A stretch of DNA of 64,000 bases from Pseudomonadota bacterium (GTDB lineage: Bacteria > Pseudomonadota > Gammaproteobacteria > Burkholderiales > Chitinibacteraceae): contig JAGTRM010000003.1 in assembly GCA_018261735.1 (NCBI GenBank), forward strand, positions 62,001 through 126,000, read 5' to 3'. The position numbers and the translations under genes were made by a program. Of the stretch, positions 45,676 to 55,675 are shown one piece after another. Under the pieces are notes generated by a model. The model ran no database searches. It was not told where the DNA came from and saw only the letters and a list, made by a program, of their open reading frames with translations. Each line of letters begins with the position of its first letter. Position 1 is the stretch's first letter.

Positions 45676-47364
45676 TCAGCGCTCTTCTTGCTTGCCGGAA
45701 ACCCAGATTGCCACCACCAGCCAAAGCGTAATCAGAAAAGCAATAAAAAACCCTAAAAACCCCAGTACCGGCAAACCCAACAAGGTTGGCCCCCCTTGCA
45801 CGGTCGAGATAATCGCCGAGCCAATCATCATGGCGCCGGTCACAATACCCATGGTCAAGCGGTTTGCACTGCGCGTCATCTGTGCGCCGAAGTGATCAAG
45901 TCGTTTCAGGTCAAGGTCGATGCGCAAATTGCCGCGCCGCGCTTGCTTGACCAGCTTGCCGATATCCCTGGGCACACCCGCGAGAATATGCAGCGCCTCC
46001 ATCACGCCGTCTTTCCCACGCTTGAACACTGTCGCCGGGTTGTAGCGCGCAATGATCACCTGTTTAACAAAAGGGGTCAGGTGCGGCACCATTTGAAAAT
46101 CGGGGTCAAGCTGACGCCCTAACCCCTCAAGCGAAATCAGCGTCTTGAACAGCAAGGTAAGATCCGGCGGCAGCATCAGTTCATGCTCGCGCGACAGGGT
46201 GACAATGTCATTGAGCAGTGCGCCGAACTGGATTTCCTTGAGCGCCAGATTTTCATAATTGAAAATAAAATCGGCAATGTCGGCTGCAAGCTTTTCCTCA
46301 TCCACCACCGCCTCGCCAGTCCATTCCAGCAACACATTCAAGATGCCATGCTCGTCACGCTGCGAAAGCGCTGCCAGCAGGTCGACAATCTGATCGCGGC
46401 GCGGGTGCGGCAAACGGCCCACCATGCCAAAATCCAGGAAAGCCAGCCGGTTACCCGGCAAGTATTTGACATTGCCCGGATGGGGATCGGCATGGAAATA
46501 ACCGTCGATCAATATCATCTTGAGCACGGCATTGGCCCCTCTGGCAGCCAGAACCTTGCGATCCAGTCCCGCAGCATCCGCAGCGGCAAGATCGTTACCC
46601 GGAATGCCGCCGATGTAGCTTTGCACCATCAGGCGCTCGGAGGTCCACTCCTTGTACACGTGGGGAATTTCAATTTCCTGATTGCCCGTGAAATTCTGCG
46701 TGAATCGCTCCAAATTACGCGCTTCGGACAAAAAATTGAGCTCCCGCCGCAGTGACTTGGCAAATTCATCAACGATTTTTCCCGGCTGGTAGCGCCGCAT
46801 TTCCGGAAACTCGAACTCTGCCAGTGTCGCAATATGGCGCAACACGCGCAGATCGGCCTCGATCTTGGGAATAATCCCGGGGCGGCGAATTTTCAGCACC
46901 ACCTCTTCTCCGCTGCTCAAGCGCGCACGGTGAACCTGGGCGATCGAAGCCGAGCCGATTGGTATCGGATCCAGCTCATCAAAAATCGTATGGGGATCGC
47001 ATCCCAACGCTTGCTGCAATTCAGGTAGCAGCTCGGCAAAAGATGTTGCCGGGGCATCGCTTTGCAATTTTTCGAATTCAGCAATCCACTCCTGCGGGAA
47101 CATGTCGACACGGGTAGCCAGAACCTGGCCCAGTTTGATAAATGTGGGCCCAAGCTCTTCCAGCACGCGGCGCATCCGCACTTCCGGATCAACCGCCTCA
47201 ATTTCATGATTGCCGGGGATATGCAAAAGATCGCCTGCTTTTTCGATTCCTTTGGCCAACCCAAGACGCTGCACAAGGTTACCCATGCCATGGCGAACCA
47301 AAATAGTAATGATGTCACGCACGCGTGGCAGATCGCGCACCACATGGAAGGTTTCCTTGAGCAT
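45676..47364 (-). CDS. ubiB: UbiB/ABC1 family protein kinase-like ubiquinone factor
   Basis: Atypical kinase-like ATPase of 562 residues needed for ubiquinone synthesis at the inner membrane. The KxGQ motif appears as FIKLGQVLATR. The nucleotide loop region reads IGSASIAQVHRARL (Ala-rich loop), the catalytic residues sit in GYFHADPHPGNVKYL, and the metal motif is LAFLDFGMVGRL. Two C-terminal hydrophobic helices (GIVTGAMMIGSAIISTV and LLGLPVLGFLGFFIAFLI) anchor it. No ubiE or ubiJ is next to it, unlike E. coli. Confidence 0.92.
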   Translation of the reverse strand: MLKETFHVVRDLPRVRDIITILVRHGMGNLVQRLGLAKGIEKAGDLLHIPGNHEIEAVDPEVRMRRVLEELGPTFIKLGQVLATRVDMFPQEWIAEFEKLQSDAPATSFAELLPELQQALGCDPHTIFDELDPIPIGSASIAQVHRARLSSGEEVVLKIRRPGIIPKIEADLRVLRHIATLAEFEFPEMRRYQPGKIVDEFAKSLRRELNFLSEARNLERFTQNFTGNQEIEIPHVYKEWTSERLMVQSYIGGIPGNDLAAADAAGLDRKVLAARGANAVLKMILIDGYFHADPHPGNVKYLPGNRLAFLDFGMVGRLPHPRRDQIVDLLAALSQRDEHGILNVLLEWTGEAVVDEEKLAADIADFIFNYENLALKEIQFGALLNDIVTLSREHELMLPPDLTLLFKTLISLEGLGRQLDPDFQMVPHLTPFVKQVIIARYNPATVFKRGKDGVMEALHILAGVPRDIGKLVKQARRGNLRIDLDLKRLDHFGAQMTRSANRLTMGIVTGAMMIGSAIISTVQGGPTLLGLPVLGFLGFFIAFLITLWLVVAIWVSGKQEER

Positions 47365-47578
47365 GGATCAACCCGTGAAAAATAAAGGAAATTGATTTTA
47401 ACAGCCCGTTGAAAAACTGAGCGAGAAGCCTGCAAGCGTTGCCAATAAATCGATGAACGACGTTGCTGCTCCAAACCGGCGTCCAACCAGCCCTTACAGC
47501 GTTTCCGATTTTGGCAAGTGTCCTTTTAAGCACCTCAAAGTCTTTACAGCCTTTAGGCACGCCGTTACAGTTCGACCC

Positions 47579-48409
47579 ATGAAATTTCACCTGACAATGG
47601 CCGCACTGCTCTGCGTTTTGGCCATGCAACCACTTCGCGCCGACGAGCCAACCACCCAGGAAAGCCTGGGCGGCACGCCTGCACAGGACGGCGCAGCAGC
47701 CTCCGAGCCGGCCAGCAAACCGCGCAAAACGGCAGCCAGCCAAACGCCCCGCAAGGTGGCAACAGATTACGCACCCGCGCAGGATCTGCTTCTTTCAGCC
47801 ATGAGCCTGATCGGGGTCAAGTACAAATGGGGCGGCAACACCCCGGAATCCGGTCTTGATTGCAGCGGTTTCATCCGTTACGTGTTTCAGAACACGTTGA
47901 ACATTGCCCTGCCGCGCACGGCGTTGGGCATGAGCCGCACCGGCGACACCATCGACAAGAGCGAACTCAAACCGGGTGACCTGGTGTTTTTCAATACGCT
48001 CAAACGCCAGTTTTCCCACGTTGGCATCTACCTGGGGGACAACCGGTTTATCCACGCTCCGCGCACAGGACGCAACATTGAAGTAGCAAACATGGGGGAC
48101 AAGTATTGGACCTCGCGCTTTGATGGTGCCCGCCGCATGAGCGAACTGGATCACGAAAACATCGATGTCAATGCCCTCCTGCAAGGCCGTCCGGCACGCG
48201 TTGCAGCACAGACAGCAGCTCCCGCCGAGAGCCCGAGTTGTCGCAAGGTCGTATCCATCCGCAAGGGTAAAAAAATAACCACCACGGTCTGCAGCAAACC
48301 TTCCGTTGCCAAACCCGTGACCAAAGCCAGCAAAGCGACCCAACCAGGCAAGAGCACCAAAAAGACAGCGGCAAAGAAACCGGCGCCAGCCAAAAAGAAG
48401 ACGCGCTGA
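47579..48409 (+). CDS. Secreted NlpC/P60 (C40) peptidoglycan endopeptidase
   Basis: A 276-residue secreted hydrolase that would cut cell-wall peptides. A signal peptide is visible (MKFHLTMAALLCVLAMQPLRA, then DEP). A Pro/Ala/Lys linker follows, then the C40 domain at about 70-190 with catalytic C95 (SGLDCSGFIRYVF), H147 (FSHVGIYLGDNRFIH) and GNNIEVAN-like third-residue region near 165. The C-terminal about 60 residues are Lys/Ala/Pro/Thr-rich and may bind the anionic wall. ATG 47579 was chosen because it gives this signal peptide. Confidence 0.9.
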   Translation: MKFHLTMAALLCVLAMQPLRADEPTTQESLGGTPAQDGAAASEPASKPRKTAASQTPRKVATDYAPAQDLLLSAMSLIGVKYKWGGNTPESGLDCSGFIRYVFQNTLNIALPRTALGMSRTGDTIDKSELKPGDLVFFNTLKRQFSHVGIYLGDNRFIHAPRTGRNIEVANMGDKYWTSRFDGARRMSELDHENIDVNALLQGRPARVAAQTAAPAESPSCRKVVSIRKGKKITTTVCSKPSVAKPVTKASKATQPGKSTKKTAAKKPAPAKKKTR

Positions 48410-48461
48410 GCCTTAGGTTCCGTTGGCGCCTGATGCGTTTCTATCCAGCATCAACGGATGC

Positions 48462-51038
48462 CTAACTGGCGACCGGCTCAGCCTGGTGATCCAGATGATC
48501 GGCAGAATCCAGCAAGGAATGCACGGCGCGCTCAAACAACGGGGCATCTTCGAGGAAGCGAACTCTTTGTGCGGCAAAGAGGCGGCGGAATACCTTCACG
48601 CTGATGACCGAAAGTGTCGGCACATCATCGATACTCAACACCAGATGGGAAGCCGTCGGACTGACCCAGTTCAACCGGGCCTGGGTCGGGTGCCCGTCCA
48701 GGGAGATTTCGATGGTCACGCCGTTTCGCAAGCGCTGAAAGACCTCGTCCATATTGCATTGCAAATCTGCATCATCGCCTGCCAAGCCAGGCACCTTATC
48801 GCCCGCTGGCTCATCCGGACCAAAGACAACTTTCGAATCAAGCACATTAAGCTGCACTTCCATTTCACTGGTGGCCTCGTCCAGCAATTTTCCATCCAGC
48901 GGCAGCTCTCCTGCTGTAGCAGACGGATGCGGTGAATCATCCTCCGATGCGTTTACAAACTGCTCGAAATGGTTGTCGATGTAGGAGCGTGGCGGCACCG
49001 GCGCCGGCAAGTTGGTGACACGCAGGGCATGTCGGTGCGAATCGACCAGCCAGCTCACCAAATCCTGTGTTTCCCTTGTGGTCCAGCCCAACAAGGTCAA
49101 CCCTTCACGCAGGGTATCGAGCAATCCCGGAATCAGTCCGAACAACTCCTTGCGATCCCGCTCCGTTATTTTCGGAACAATACTCCAGATCAAATCCGGG
49201 ACCATCAGCCTAAAACGCATGGCCTGAGCCGGATCGGTGCGCGCGGCACGTTCAACCACCCGCGCCCAGGTATTGACCAGGAACTCATGCAGGAAGTTGT
49301 CGACTTTCAAGCCGGACAGTGCGCCGGCGATCATGGCCGTGGTGCGCGCGAACTGCAGGGTGCGATTTTCCGCGTTTTGCACCACCTGCACCGCGCGATC
49401 GATCTGCTGATCAGCCGCGCGCAACTCTGCGGCCACGAACACATCGAACTCGTCCAGCATCTGGGCAAACAGGGAAACATCCCCGGTCAGATCCGAGAGC
49501 AGCACCTCGACGATTCGGCAGATTTCATCGGTAATCCTTTTCCCGTCCGGATCCAGTTGCTGTAAATCCTGCACGATCGATCCGATTCGATTGACCAGCA
49601 AGCGTGCCGGATGGCTTTTCCTGGTGAAGAAAGCAGGATCTTGCAGGGCGATTTTCAATACCAGAAACTGCAAGCGCCCCAATTGTGCGCGCACTTCCGC
49701 CGGCACCTGCGTATCACGCAAAATGAACTCGAACAGCATGGCCACAATGTCGATGACCATCTGCTCATCAATATCACGGCTTTTTTCGTTCAGTTCGGTT
49801 CGATGCTCCAAGATCAGGTTTCGGATCTGCCCGTCTTCATCCTGCAATGCCGTGGCATTGGCCGGAATGGATTGCTGCAGGGCTTGAATGGAATCGGTCA
49901 GCGGGGAAGAGACCGTTTCCGTGGCAGCATGACCAGCGCCAAACCGGTTGAAATTACCCGGATAGAAATCATCATGGCCATGTGCGGGTTCCGCAAAGAA
50001 ATTGCGCAGCACCGCACCCACCGCTTGCGCTTCGGCCAGCCAGCCTTTTCTCGATTCCACCGACTCGGACGCCGGCGATTGCATGCCGCCGCCCATGTTC
50101 GGGGCAGAACCGGAAAAGCCTGGCGCGAAAGGGGCAACTTGAGCCGCGCCAACGCCCGCCGCTTGGGTGGACACGCCACCGGCATGGGGATGCGACATCG
50201 CTTTCTGCACCCACTCCAGCAGCTGATCCGCCCGGTTTGCCGGAACAACCTCGCGGGTTATCGGACTCCAGGTGTTGTACTGGCTGCGCAAGCGCTGAAC
50301 CACGCCCTGTTCGGAATTCCTTGCCGCCGGCAACGGACTGTTTTCAGCCTCTGCCTGAGCCCGCCCGGTATTGACCTGGACAGCCTCGGGGCTTTTCCTG
50401 ATTTTCAATTGCAGCTGGGCGGCGATGCCGTTGCGGGCCAGCAATTCATTGAGTGCGTCGTAGATCACGACAATATCTTTGGACAACTCCAGGCCCAGTT
50501 GTTGCGCCAGAAGCATGATCAAATCCTGAGAGACATGAATTGCCTCAAGCGCCATGACGGTACAACGAGCGAACAGATAGGGACGGAACGGATTTTCCCG
50601 CTCCTTGATGTCATCCTGCTCAAACAGCAATGCAATGCGGATATTCAGATCCCGCAGAGGATCTTCCGCCGCATCGCGCAACTGCTTGGTCATCAAGTCG
50701 ATTTGCAGTTCGTCTTCAAAGGTTGCGACATCAACAAGGGAAAGCGAACTGGCATCCAGCGAATGGTAGTACGAGGGGCGGAACGTGCTGTAGGCAGTCT
50801 GGAAGCTTCGATTCAGCAATTGCTCCATTCCGCTGAGCAATTGGCGCTTGAGCGCAATATGCTGGTTCAATAAAACCGCACGCGCATCCAGTAGAAGACT
50901 TTGCTCGAGCAAGCTGGAAGCATCGCGAGCCTTGTCAAAAATGTGCCCGTCTGCCCGCTGCAGCACATCGTCCAGCGATGCGCCATACGCCCGTAAAAAT
51001 TCGGCACGAGTGGCCGACAATAGATCATTTCGGTCCAT
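48462..51038 (-). CDS. DUF1631 family protein
   Basis: Large cytoplasmic protein of 858 residues and unknown function, matching DUF1631, a family common in beta- and gammaproteobacteria. The N-terminal half contains FQTAYSTFRPSYYHSLDASSLSLVD and LFEQDDIKERENPFRPYLFA. The middle is Pro/Ala/Gly-rich and probably disordered (about 250-330). The C-terminal half has VDWLVDSHRH-like segments and a terminal PilZ-resembling stretch (GVTIEISLDGHPTQARLNWVS). ATG 51038 was preferred to GTG 51071. Old database names such as thymidine phosphorylase for this family are unreliable. Confidence 0.82.
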   Translation of the reverse strand: MDRNDLLSATRAEFLRAYGASLDDVLQRADGHIFDKARDASSLLEQSLLLDARAVLLNQHIALKRQLLSGMEQLLNRSFQTAYSTFRPSYYHSLDASSLSLVDVATFEDELQIDLMTKQLRDAAEDPLRDLNIRIALLFEQDDIKERENPFRPYLFARCTVMALEAIHVSQDLIMLLAQQLGLELSKDIVVIYDALNELLARNGIAAQLQLKIRKSPEAVQVNTGRAQAEAENSPLPAARNSEQGVVQRLRSQYNTWSPITREVVPANRADQLLEWVQKAMSHPHAGGVSTQAAGVGAAQVAPFAPGFSGSAPNMGGGMQSPASESVESRKGWLAEAQAVGAVLRNFFAEPAHGHDDFYPGNFNRFGAGHAATETVSSPLTDSIQALQQSIPANATALQDEDGQIRNLILEHRTELNEKSRDIDEQMVIDIVAMLFEFILRDTQVPAEVRAQLGRLQFLVLKIALQDPAFFTRKSHPARLLVNRIGSIVQDLQQLDPDGKRITDEICRIVEVLLSDLTGDVSLFAQMLDEFDVFVAAELRAADQQIDRAVQVVQNAENRTLQFARTTAMIAGALSGLKVDNFLHEFLVNTWARVVERAARTDPAQAMRFRLMVPDLIWSIVPKITERDRKELFGLIPGLLDTLREGLTLLGWTTRETQDLVSWLVDSHRHALRVTNLPAPVPPRSYIDNHFEQFVNASEDDSPHPSATAGELPLDGKLLDEATSEMEVQLNVLDSKVVFGPDEPAGDKVPGLAGDDADLQCNMDEVFQRLRNGVTIEISLDGHPTQARLNWVSPTASHLVLSIDDVPTLSVISVKVFRRLFAAQRVRFLEDAPLFERAVHSLLDSADHLDHQAEPVAS

Positions 51039-51127
51039 TTTCCCGCTTTCAAAAATTTGACTCTCAGGCACTTCGAAGCACGCTGTTTATTTGTAAGTAT
51101 ATGTGGCTGGCAAGCCGGGCGCAGCGT

Positions 51128-51718
51128 TTAATGCATGATACGGCTTCGATAATATTCATTTAAGCGAAAAAACAAACGCCACAACAAAAGAACCGCCAGC
51201 AATGCAGCGTAAATCGCGGGCTGGGTAATATCGAGCTTGACCAGCCACCAGTAATGCACCACGGCCAGTATTGCTGCCGGATACACCAGGCGATGCAGGC
51301 GTCCCCAGTTGCGTTTGAGTCGGCGCATTGCCGCATTGGTTGAGGTGGCCGCCAGGATCACCAAAATGACAAAGGCGGCAAACCCCACTGTAATGAACGG
51401 CCGCCGCACAATATCCTTGAGCATGCTAGCCAAATCGAAAAAACGATCCAGCCCTACCCAGGTCATGAAGTGCAATATTGCGTAAAAGAAGGAAAACAAG
51501 CCCAGCATGCGCCGGTAGCGTATCAGGCTATTGTTGCCGGTGATTTGCCGCAGCGGTGTCACCGTCAAGGTCAGCAGCAGCATCACCAGCGCCCAGGTTC
51601 CGGTTGAGTGAAGCATGAACTCGATCGGATTGACCGCACCGCCACTCGCCACAATCCAGACAGCACGAGCAAGCGGCAACAGGCAAATCACGAACAACGC
51701 CGGCTTGATTGCACGCAT
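51128..51718 (-). CDS. msrQ: Heme-binding membrane subunit MsrQ
   Basis: Inner-membrane cytochrome b-like protein of 196 residues that passes electrons to MsrP for repair of periplasmic methionine sulfoxide. Six hydrophobic segments are visible. Candidate heme ligands are in FMLHSTGTWALVMLLL, SFFYAILHFMTWVG and RLHRLVYPAAILAVVHYWWL. LTVTPLRQITG is conserved in the ferric-reductase-like group. Start 51718 shares one base with the msrP stop. Confidence 0.94.
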   Translation of the reverse strand: MRAIKPALFVICLLPLARAVWIVASGGAVNPIEFMLHSTGTWALVMLLLTLTVTPLRQITGNNSLIRYRRMLGLFSFFYAILHFMTWVGLDRFFDLASMLKDIVRRPFITVGFAAFVILVILAATSTNAAMRRLKRNWGRLHRLVYPAAILAVVHYWWLVKLDITQPAIYAALLAVLLLWRLFFRLNEYYRSRIMH

Positions 51719-52632
51719 CAGAAATACTTCAGCAAATCCATACCGCCATACAGCCCGGCCACCTGATCGGCATAGCCGTTGAACAGCAACGTCTTGCGCC
51801 GGCTGAACTCGCCGATTCGGCGCTCGGTGGCCTGGCTCCAGCGCGGGTGATCGACCTTGGGATTTACATTGGAATAAAAGCCGTACTCATTCGGCGCGGC
51901 CATATTCCAGCTGGTTTTGGGTTGCTGCTCAACCACACGGATCCGCACGATCGATTTGATGCTTTTAAATCCGTATTTCCAGGGAACCACCAGCCGGATC
52001 GGTGCCCCATTCTGGTTGGGCAACACATCGCCATACATGCCGACCGAGAGAATGGTCAGCGGGTGCATAGCCTCGTCCATGCGCAAGCCTTCGCGATAGG
52101 GCCAATCGAGAATCGGATACTTCACCCCCGGCATCTGCTTGGGATCATTCAGGGTTTCGAAAGCAACATACTTGCCTTTGCCGGTCGGCTCCACCTGCTT
52201 GAGCAAAGCCGCTAGTGAAAACCCGATCCAGGGAATCACCATCGACCAGCCTTCCACGCAGCGCATGCGGTAGATGCGCTCTTCCAGCGGAGCGAACTTC
52301 AGCAATTCCTCGATACTGAAAGTTTTGGGTTTCGCCACCTCGCCCTCGACCACCACGGACCACGGGCGCGTTTTCAGGCTACCGGCATGCTTGGCCGGAT
52401 CTTCTTTATCCACGCCGAATTCATAATAATTGTTGTAGGTCGTCGCCTCTTTCAGGCTGTTGGTCTTTTCATCCTTGAGCGGCGTACCCGGCTTGGCCGT
52501 CAAGGCGGCCATGGCATCAGCGGCAACCAGCAGCCCCCCTGCGCTCGTGACCATGAACTGGCGACGGTTCAGGTAAACATCTTTCGGGGTGATTTCGGAA
52601 GGTTCGATATCGGCAGGTTTGCGAATCAGCAT
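51718..52632 (-). CDS. msrP: Protein-methionine-sulfoxide reductase catalytic subunit MsrP
   Basis: Periplasmic molybdoenzyme of 304 residues that reduces methionine sulfoxide in oxidised envelope proteins. The N-terminus has a Tat-type motif, [14 protein letters not shown] (R23, R24). The Moco-binding Cys is C125 in [36 protein letters not shown] and [19 protein letters not shown] are family hallmarks. Operon with msrQ. Export is expected in folded form with the cofactor bound. Confidence 0.95.
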   Translation of the reverse strand: MLIRKPADIEPSEITPKDVYLNRRQFMVTSAGGLLVAADAMAALTAKPGTPLKDEKTNSLKEATTYNNYYEFGVDKEDPAKHAGSLKTRPWSVVVEGEVAKPKTFSIEELLKFAPLEERIYRMRCVEGWSMVIPWIGFSLAALLKQVEPTGKGKYVAFETLNDPKQMPGVKYPILDWPYREGLRMDEAMHPLTILSVGMYGDVLPNQNGAPIRLVVPWKYGFKSIKSIVRIRVVEQQPKTSWNMAAPNEYGFYSNVNPKVDHPRWSQATERRIGEFSRRKTLLFNGYADQVAGLYGGMDLLKYF

Positions 52633-52731
52633 GGCATTGCTCCTCGTGCAGAAGGTCCGTTCAGTTAGAACTTAGTCGTCCCACTTCCTCGTTTTATGAC
52701 ATTCTGCCATGCGAATGATTCCTTTTCTGAC

Positions 52732-54528
52732 TTATTCGACTACTCCATCCTCGCCAGACTCTTCTTGGCCTGATTCCGACTGCTGCAACGCCCACATATC
52801 CGCATAGCGCCCGCCCTGCTCCAGCAGCGCGCGATGGGTTCCCCGTTCGACGATACGGCCGGCAGCCAGCACCAGGATCTCGTCGGCATCGACGATCGTG
52901 GACAAGCGGTGCGCCACCACCAGCGTGGTGCGGTTGGCCGAGATTTCCCTCAGTTCAGTCTGGATGGCTTTTTCAGTATGCGAATCCAGTGCCGAAGTGG
53001 CTTCGTCGAAAATCAGGATCGGCGGATTTTTCAGGATGGTGCGCGCAATCGCCACGCGCTGTTTCTCCCCGCCGGAAAGCTTCAGGCCACGCTCGCCCAC
53101 CTGGGTTTCGAAGCCTTCGGGCAAATGCTGGATAAAGTCGTAGATATGCGCCGAGCGCGCCGCCTGGATCACGTCTTCCCGGCTCGCATCCGGCCGCCCG
53201 TAGGCAATGTTGTAGTAGATCGTATCGTTGAACAGCACGGTATCCTGCGGAACGATGCCGATATGCGCGCGCAGGCTGGCCTGCGTCAGATCGCGCAGAT
53301 CCGTGCCGTTGATCGTGATGCTGCCGGCATTCACGTCATAGAAACGGTACAGGAGGCGCGACAGCGTGGATTTTCCTGCGCCGCTCGCACCAACTACAGC
53401 CAGCGTCTTGCCGGATGGAATGGTGAAACTCACATCATGCAAAATCGCCCGGTTGGATTCGTAGGCAAAATCGACGTGCTCAAACCGGATCTCGGCACTG
53501 TGCGTTTCCAGCACCTGCGCCGCAGCCGAATCCTTCACTTCGGTATTCACATCGAGCAGGTTGAACATTTTTTCCATATCCGCCAGCGAGTGCTTGATTT
53601 CGCGGTAGATAAAGCCCAAAAAATTGAGCGGTGTATACAGTTGCAGCAGGAAGGCATTGACCAGCACCAGATCGCCCAGCGTCATCGTCCCGCGCACCAC
53701 GCCGTCGGCCGCAAGCCAGACCAGAACCGTCACACCCACGGCGATGATGATCGCCTGGCCGGCATTCAGGATCGACAACGTAACCTGGCTCTTGATCGAC
53801 GCCTGCTCCCACTCCGCCAGGCTTTCATCGTAACGCTGCGATTCCCAGCCCTCGTTGCCGAAATACTTGACCGTTTCGAAGTTGAGCAGGCTGTCAATCG
53901 CGCGGGTATTGGCCTTGGATTCCATATCGTTCATCGCGCGGCGGTAATTCATGCGCCACTCGGTGATGCCGAGCGTGAAAACGATATAAATGACAATCGT
54001 GCCGAACGTAATCGCCGCAAATGACCAGTGGTAACGTTGCAGCAGCAACGCGGCCACCAGCACGATTTCCACCAAGGTAGGCAGGATATTGAATAGCGAG
54101 AACGACAGCAGGAAGGAAATGCCCTTGGCACCGCGATCGATGTCGCGACTGACGCCGCCGGTCTGGCGCGTCAGGTGAAAGCGCAGGCTCAGTGCATGCA
54201 GGTGCTCGAACACCTGCAGCGCCACCTTGCGGATCGCGCCCTGCGTCACCTTGGCAAAAATCGCATCGCGCGCTTCGCCAAACACGGCCGAAGTCAAGCG
54301 CAGCACGCCGTAGCCCAGGACCAGCGCCAGCGGCATCACCAACGGTTTGTGGCTGGCATCGAGCGCATCGACAATGCCCTTGAGCAGCAGCGGGATCGAC
54401 ACATTGGCGAGCTTGGCGGCGACCAGCAGCACCAACGCCGCGATCACCCGGTTCTTGTAGCGCCACAGATAAGGAAGCAGTGATGCCAACGTCTGCCAGT
54501 CGTTGCGAGATTGGGGCCGGCTCATCAA
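52732..54528 (-). CDS. Atm1-type ABC exporter (ABCB7/HMT1 family)
   Basis: Half-size ABC exporter of 598 residues with six membrane helices fused to one ATPase domain. LLNFETVKYFGNEGWE and SILNAGQAIIIAVGV match the Atm1/ABCB7 group, whose bacterial members export glutathione-metal complexes. Walker A is GASGAGKSTLSRLLYRFYD, the signature is KLSGGEKQRVAIARTIL and Walker B is ILIFDEATSALD. It starts 4 bp inside the apaG stop region, so both are coupled. Substrate is inferred from family only; metal or sulfur-glutathione species are likeliest. Confidence 0.88.
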   Translation of the reverse strand: MMSRPQSRNDWQTLASLLPYLWRYKNRVIAALVLLVAAKLANVSIPLLLKGIVDALDASHKPLVMPLALVLGYGVLRLTSAVFGEARDAIFAKVTQGAIRKVALQVFEHLHALSLRFHLTRQTGGVSRDIDRGAKGISFLLSFSLFNILPTLVEIVLVAALLLQRYHWSFAAITFGTIVIYIVFTLGITEWRMNYRRAMNDMESKANTRAIDSLLNFETVKYFGNEGWESQRYDESLAEWEQASIKSQVTLSILNAGQAIIIAVGVTVLVWLAADGVVRGTMTLGDLVLVNAFLLQLYTPLNFLGFIYREIKHSLADMEKMFNLLDVNTEVKDSAAAQVLETHSAEIRFEHVDFAYESNRAILHDVSFTIPSGKTLAVVGASGAGKSTLSRLLYRFYDVNAGSITINGTDLRDLTQASLRAHIGIVPQDTVLFNDTIYYNIAYGRPDASREDVIQAARSAHIYDFIQHLPEGFETQVGERGLKLSGGEKQRVAIARTILKNPPILIFDEATSALDSHTEKAIQTELREISANRTTLVVAHRLSTIVDADEILVLAAGRIVERGTHRALLEQGGRYADMWALQQSESGQEESGEDGVVE

Positions 54529-54908
54529 TGCAGTGTCCGCGGAACGGAGAGCAGGAACTCGGGAATCGGCGCATCGAACTCGGTGCCATCCTCGCTGCGC
54601 ATCTGGTAGCTGCCGCGCATGGTGCCCACCGGGCTTTCCAGCGCCGTGCCGCTCATGTACTCGAAAGTTTGCCCCGGCTGAATCACCGGCTGTTCACCCA
54701 CCACGCCCTCGCCTTCCACCTCGTGCTCGTGGTTTTCCAGATCACGAATGAACCAGTGCCGGGAAATAAGCTGCGCGGGCTGGCTGCCCTTGTTGCGGAT
54801 GCGGATCAGGTAAGTAAACACATAATGGTTTTCTTCTTCGTCCGACTGCTCCGGCACATAAAAAGCCTGCGCCTCCACATCGATCAGATAGGGAACGTGT
54901 TCACTCAT
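54525..54908 (-). CDS. apaG: ApaG domain protein
   Basis: A 127-residue fibronectin-III-like ApaG protein. Typical segments are NHYVFTYLIRIRNKGSQPAQLISRHW, VVGEQPVIQPGQTFEYMSGTAL and VGTMRGSYQMRSEDGTEFDAPIP. ApaG has been tied to Co2+ resistance and Mg2+ homeostasis, but its mechanism is unclear. It overlaps the exporter gene by 4 bp, which links it to possible metal handling. It is divergent from rpe. Confidence 0.94.
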   Translation of the reverse strand: MSEHVPYLIDVEAQAFYVPEQSDEEENHYVFTYLIRIRNKGSQPAQLISRHWFIRDLENHEHEVEGEGVVGEQPVIQPGQTFEYMSGTALESPVGTMRGSYQMRSEDGTEFDAPIPEFLLSVPRTLH

Positions 54909-54990
54909 GGTAATTATCTCTTGTTCTTTAAGCTAAGCTGATTCCGTTAAAATGGGAACGTTTCCCCATTCCTCAAGCCGAGACTTGATC

Positions 54991-55674
54991 ATGCCGACTT
55001 TTCGCATCGCCCCCAGCCTGCTTTCCGCCGACTTTGCCCGCCTCGGCGAGGAAGTGCGCAACGTGGTTGCCGCCGGGGCGGACATCATTCATTTTGATGT
55101 CATGGACAACCACTTCGTTCCCAACCTGACCATCGGCCCGCTGGTCTGCGACGCGATTCGCCCGCACACCACCGCACCGATCGATGTGCACCTGATGGTC
55201 AAGCCCGTCGACCGCATCATCCCCGATTTTGCCAAAGCCGGCGCGAATATCATCACCTTCCACCCGGAAGCCTCCGAACACATCGACCGCTCGCTCGGGC
55301 TGATCCGCGACAGCGGCTGCAAGGCGGGCCTCGTCTTCAACCCGGCCACCCCGCTGCATTACCTCGATTATGTGATGGACAAGATCGATATCATCCTGCT
55401 GATGTCGGTCAACCCGGGCTACGGCGGCCAGGCATTCATTCCCGCCACGCTGGACAAAGCCCGCGCCGCGCGTGCCCGCATCGACGAATATACTGCGCGT
55501 ACCGGTCGCGAAATCTGGCTGGAAATCGACGGCGGCGTAAAGATCGACAATATCCGCGAAATTGCAGAGGCCGGCATTGATACCTTCGTCGCCGGCTCGG
55601 CCATTTTCGGCAAGCCTGATTACAAGGCCATCATCGATGCGATGCGCAGCGAATTAGCAAAAGTGGAGCAATAA
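54991..55674 (+). CDS. rpe: Ribulose-phosphate 3-epimerase
   Basis: TIM-barrel epimerase of 227 residues that interconverts ribulose 5-phosphate and xylulose 5-phosphate. Motifs include [36 protein letters not shown] (metal His and Asp), [31 protein letters not shown] and the phosphate-binding [11 protein letters not shown] 54991 gives the canonical start. It precedes gph by one base, a classic pairing in Calvin-cycle and pentose-phosphate contexts. Complements the 6-phosphogluconate dehydrogenase at 11858. Confidence 0.96.
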   Translation: MPTFRIAPSLLSADFARLGEEVRNVVAAGADIIHFDVMDNHFVPNLTIGPLVCDAIRPHTTAPIDVHLMVKPVDRIIPDFAKAGANIITFHPEASEHIDRSLGLIRDSGCKAGLVFNPATPLHYLDYVMDKIDIILLMSVNPGYGGQAFIPATLDKARAARARIDEYTARTGREIWLEIDGGVKIDNIREIAEAGIDTFVAGSAIFGKPDYKAIIDAMRSELAKVEQ

Positions 55675-55675
55675 C

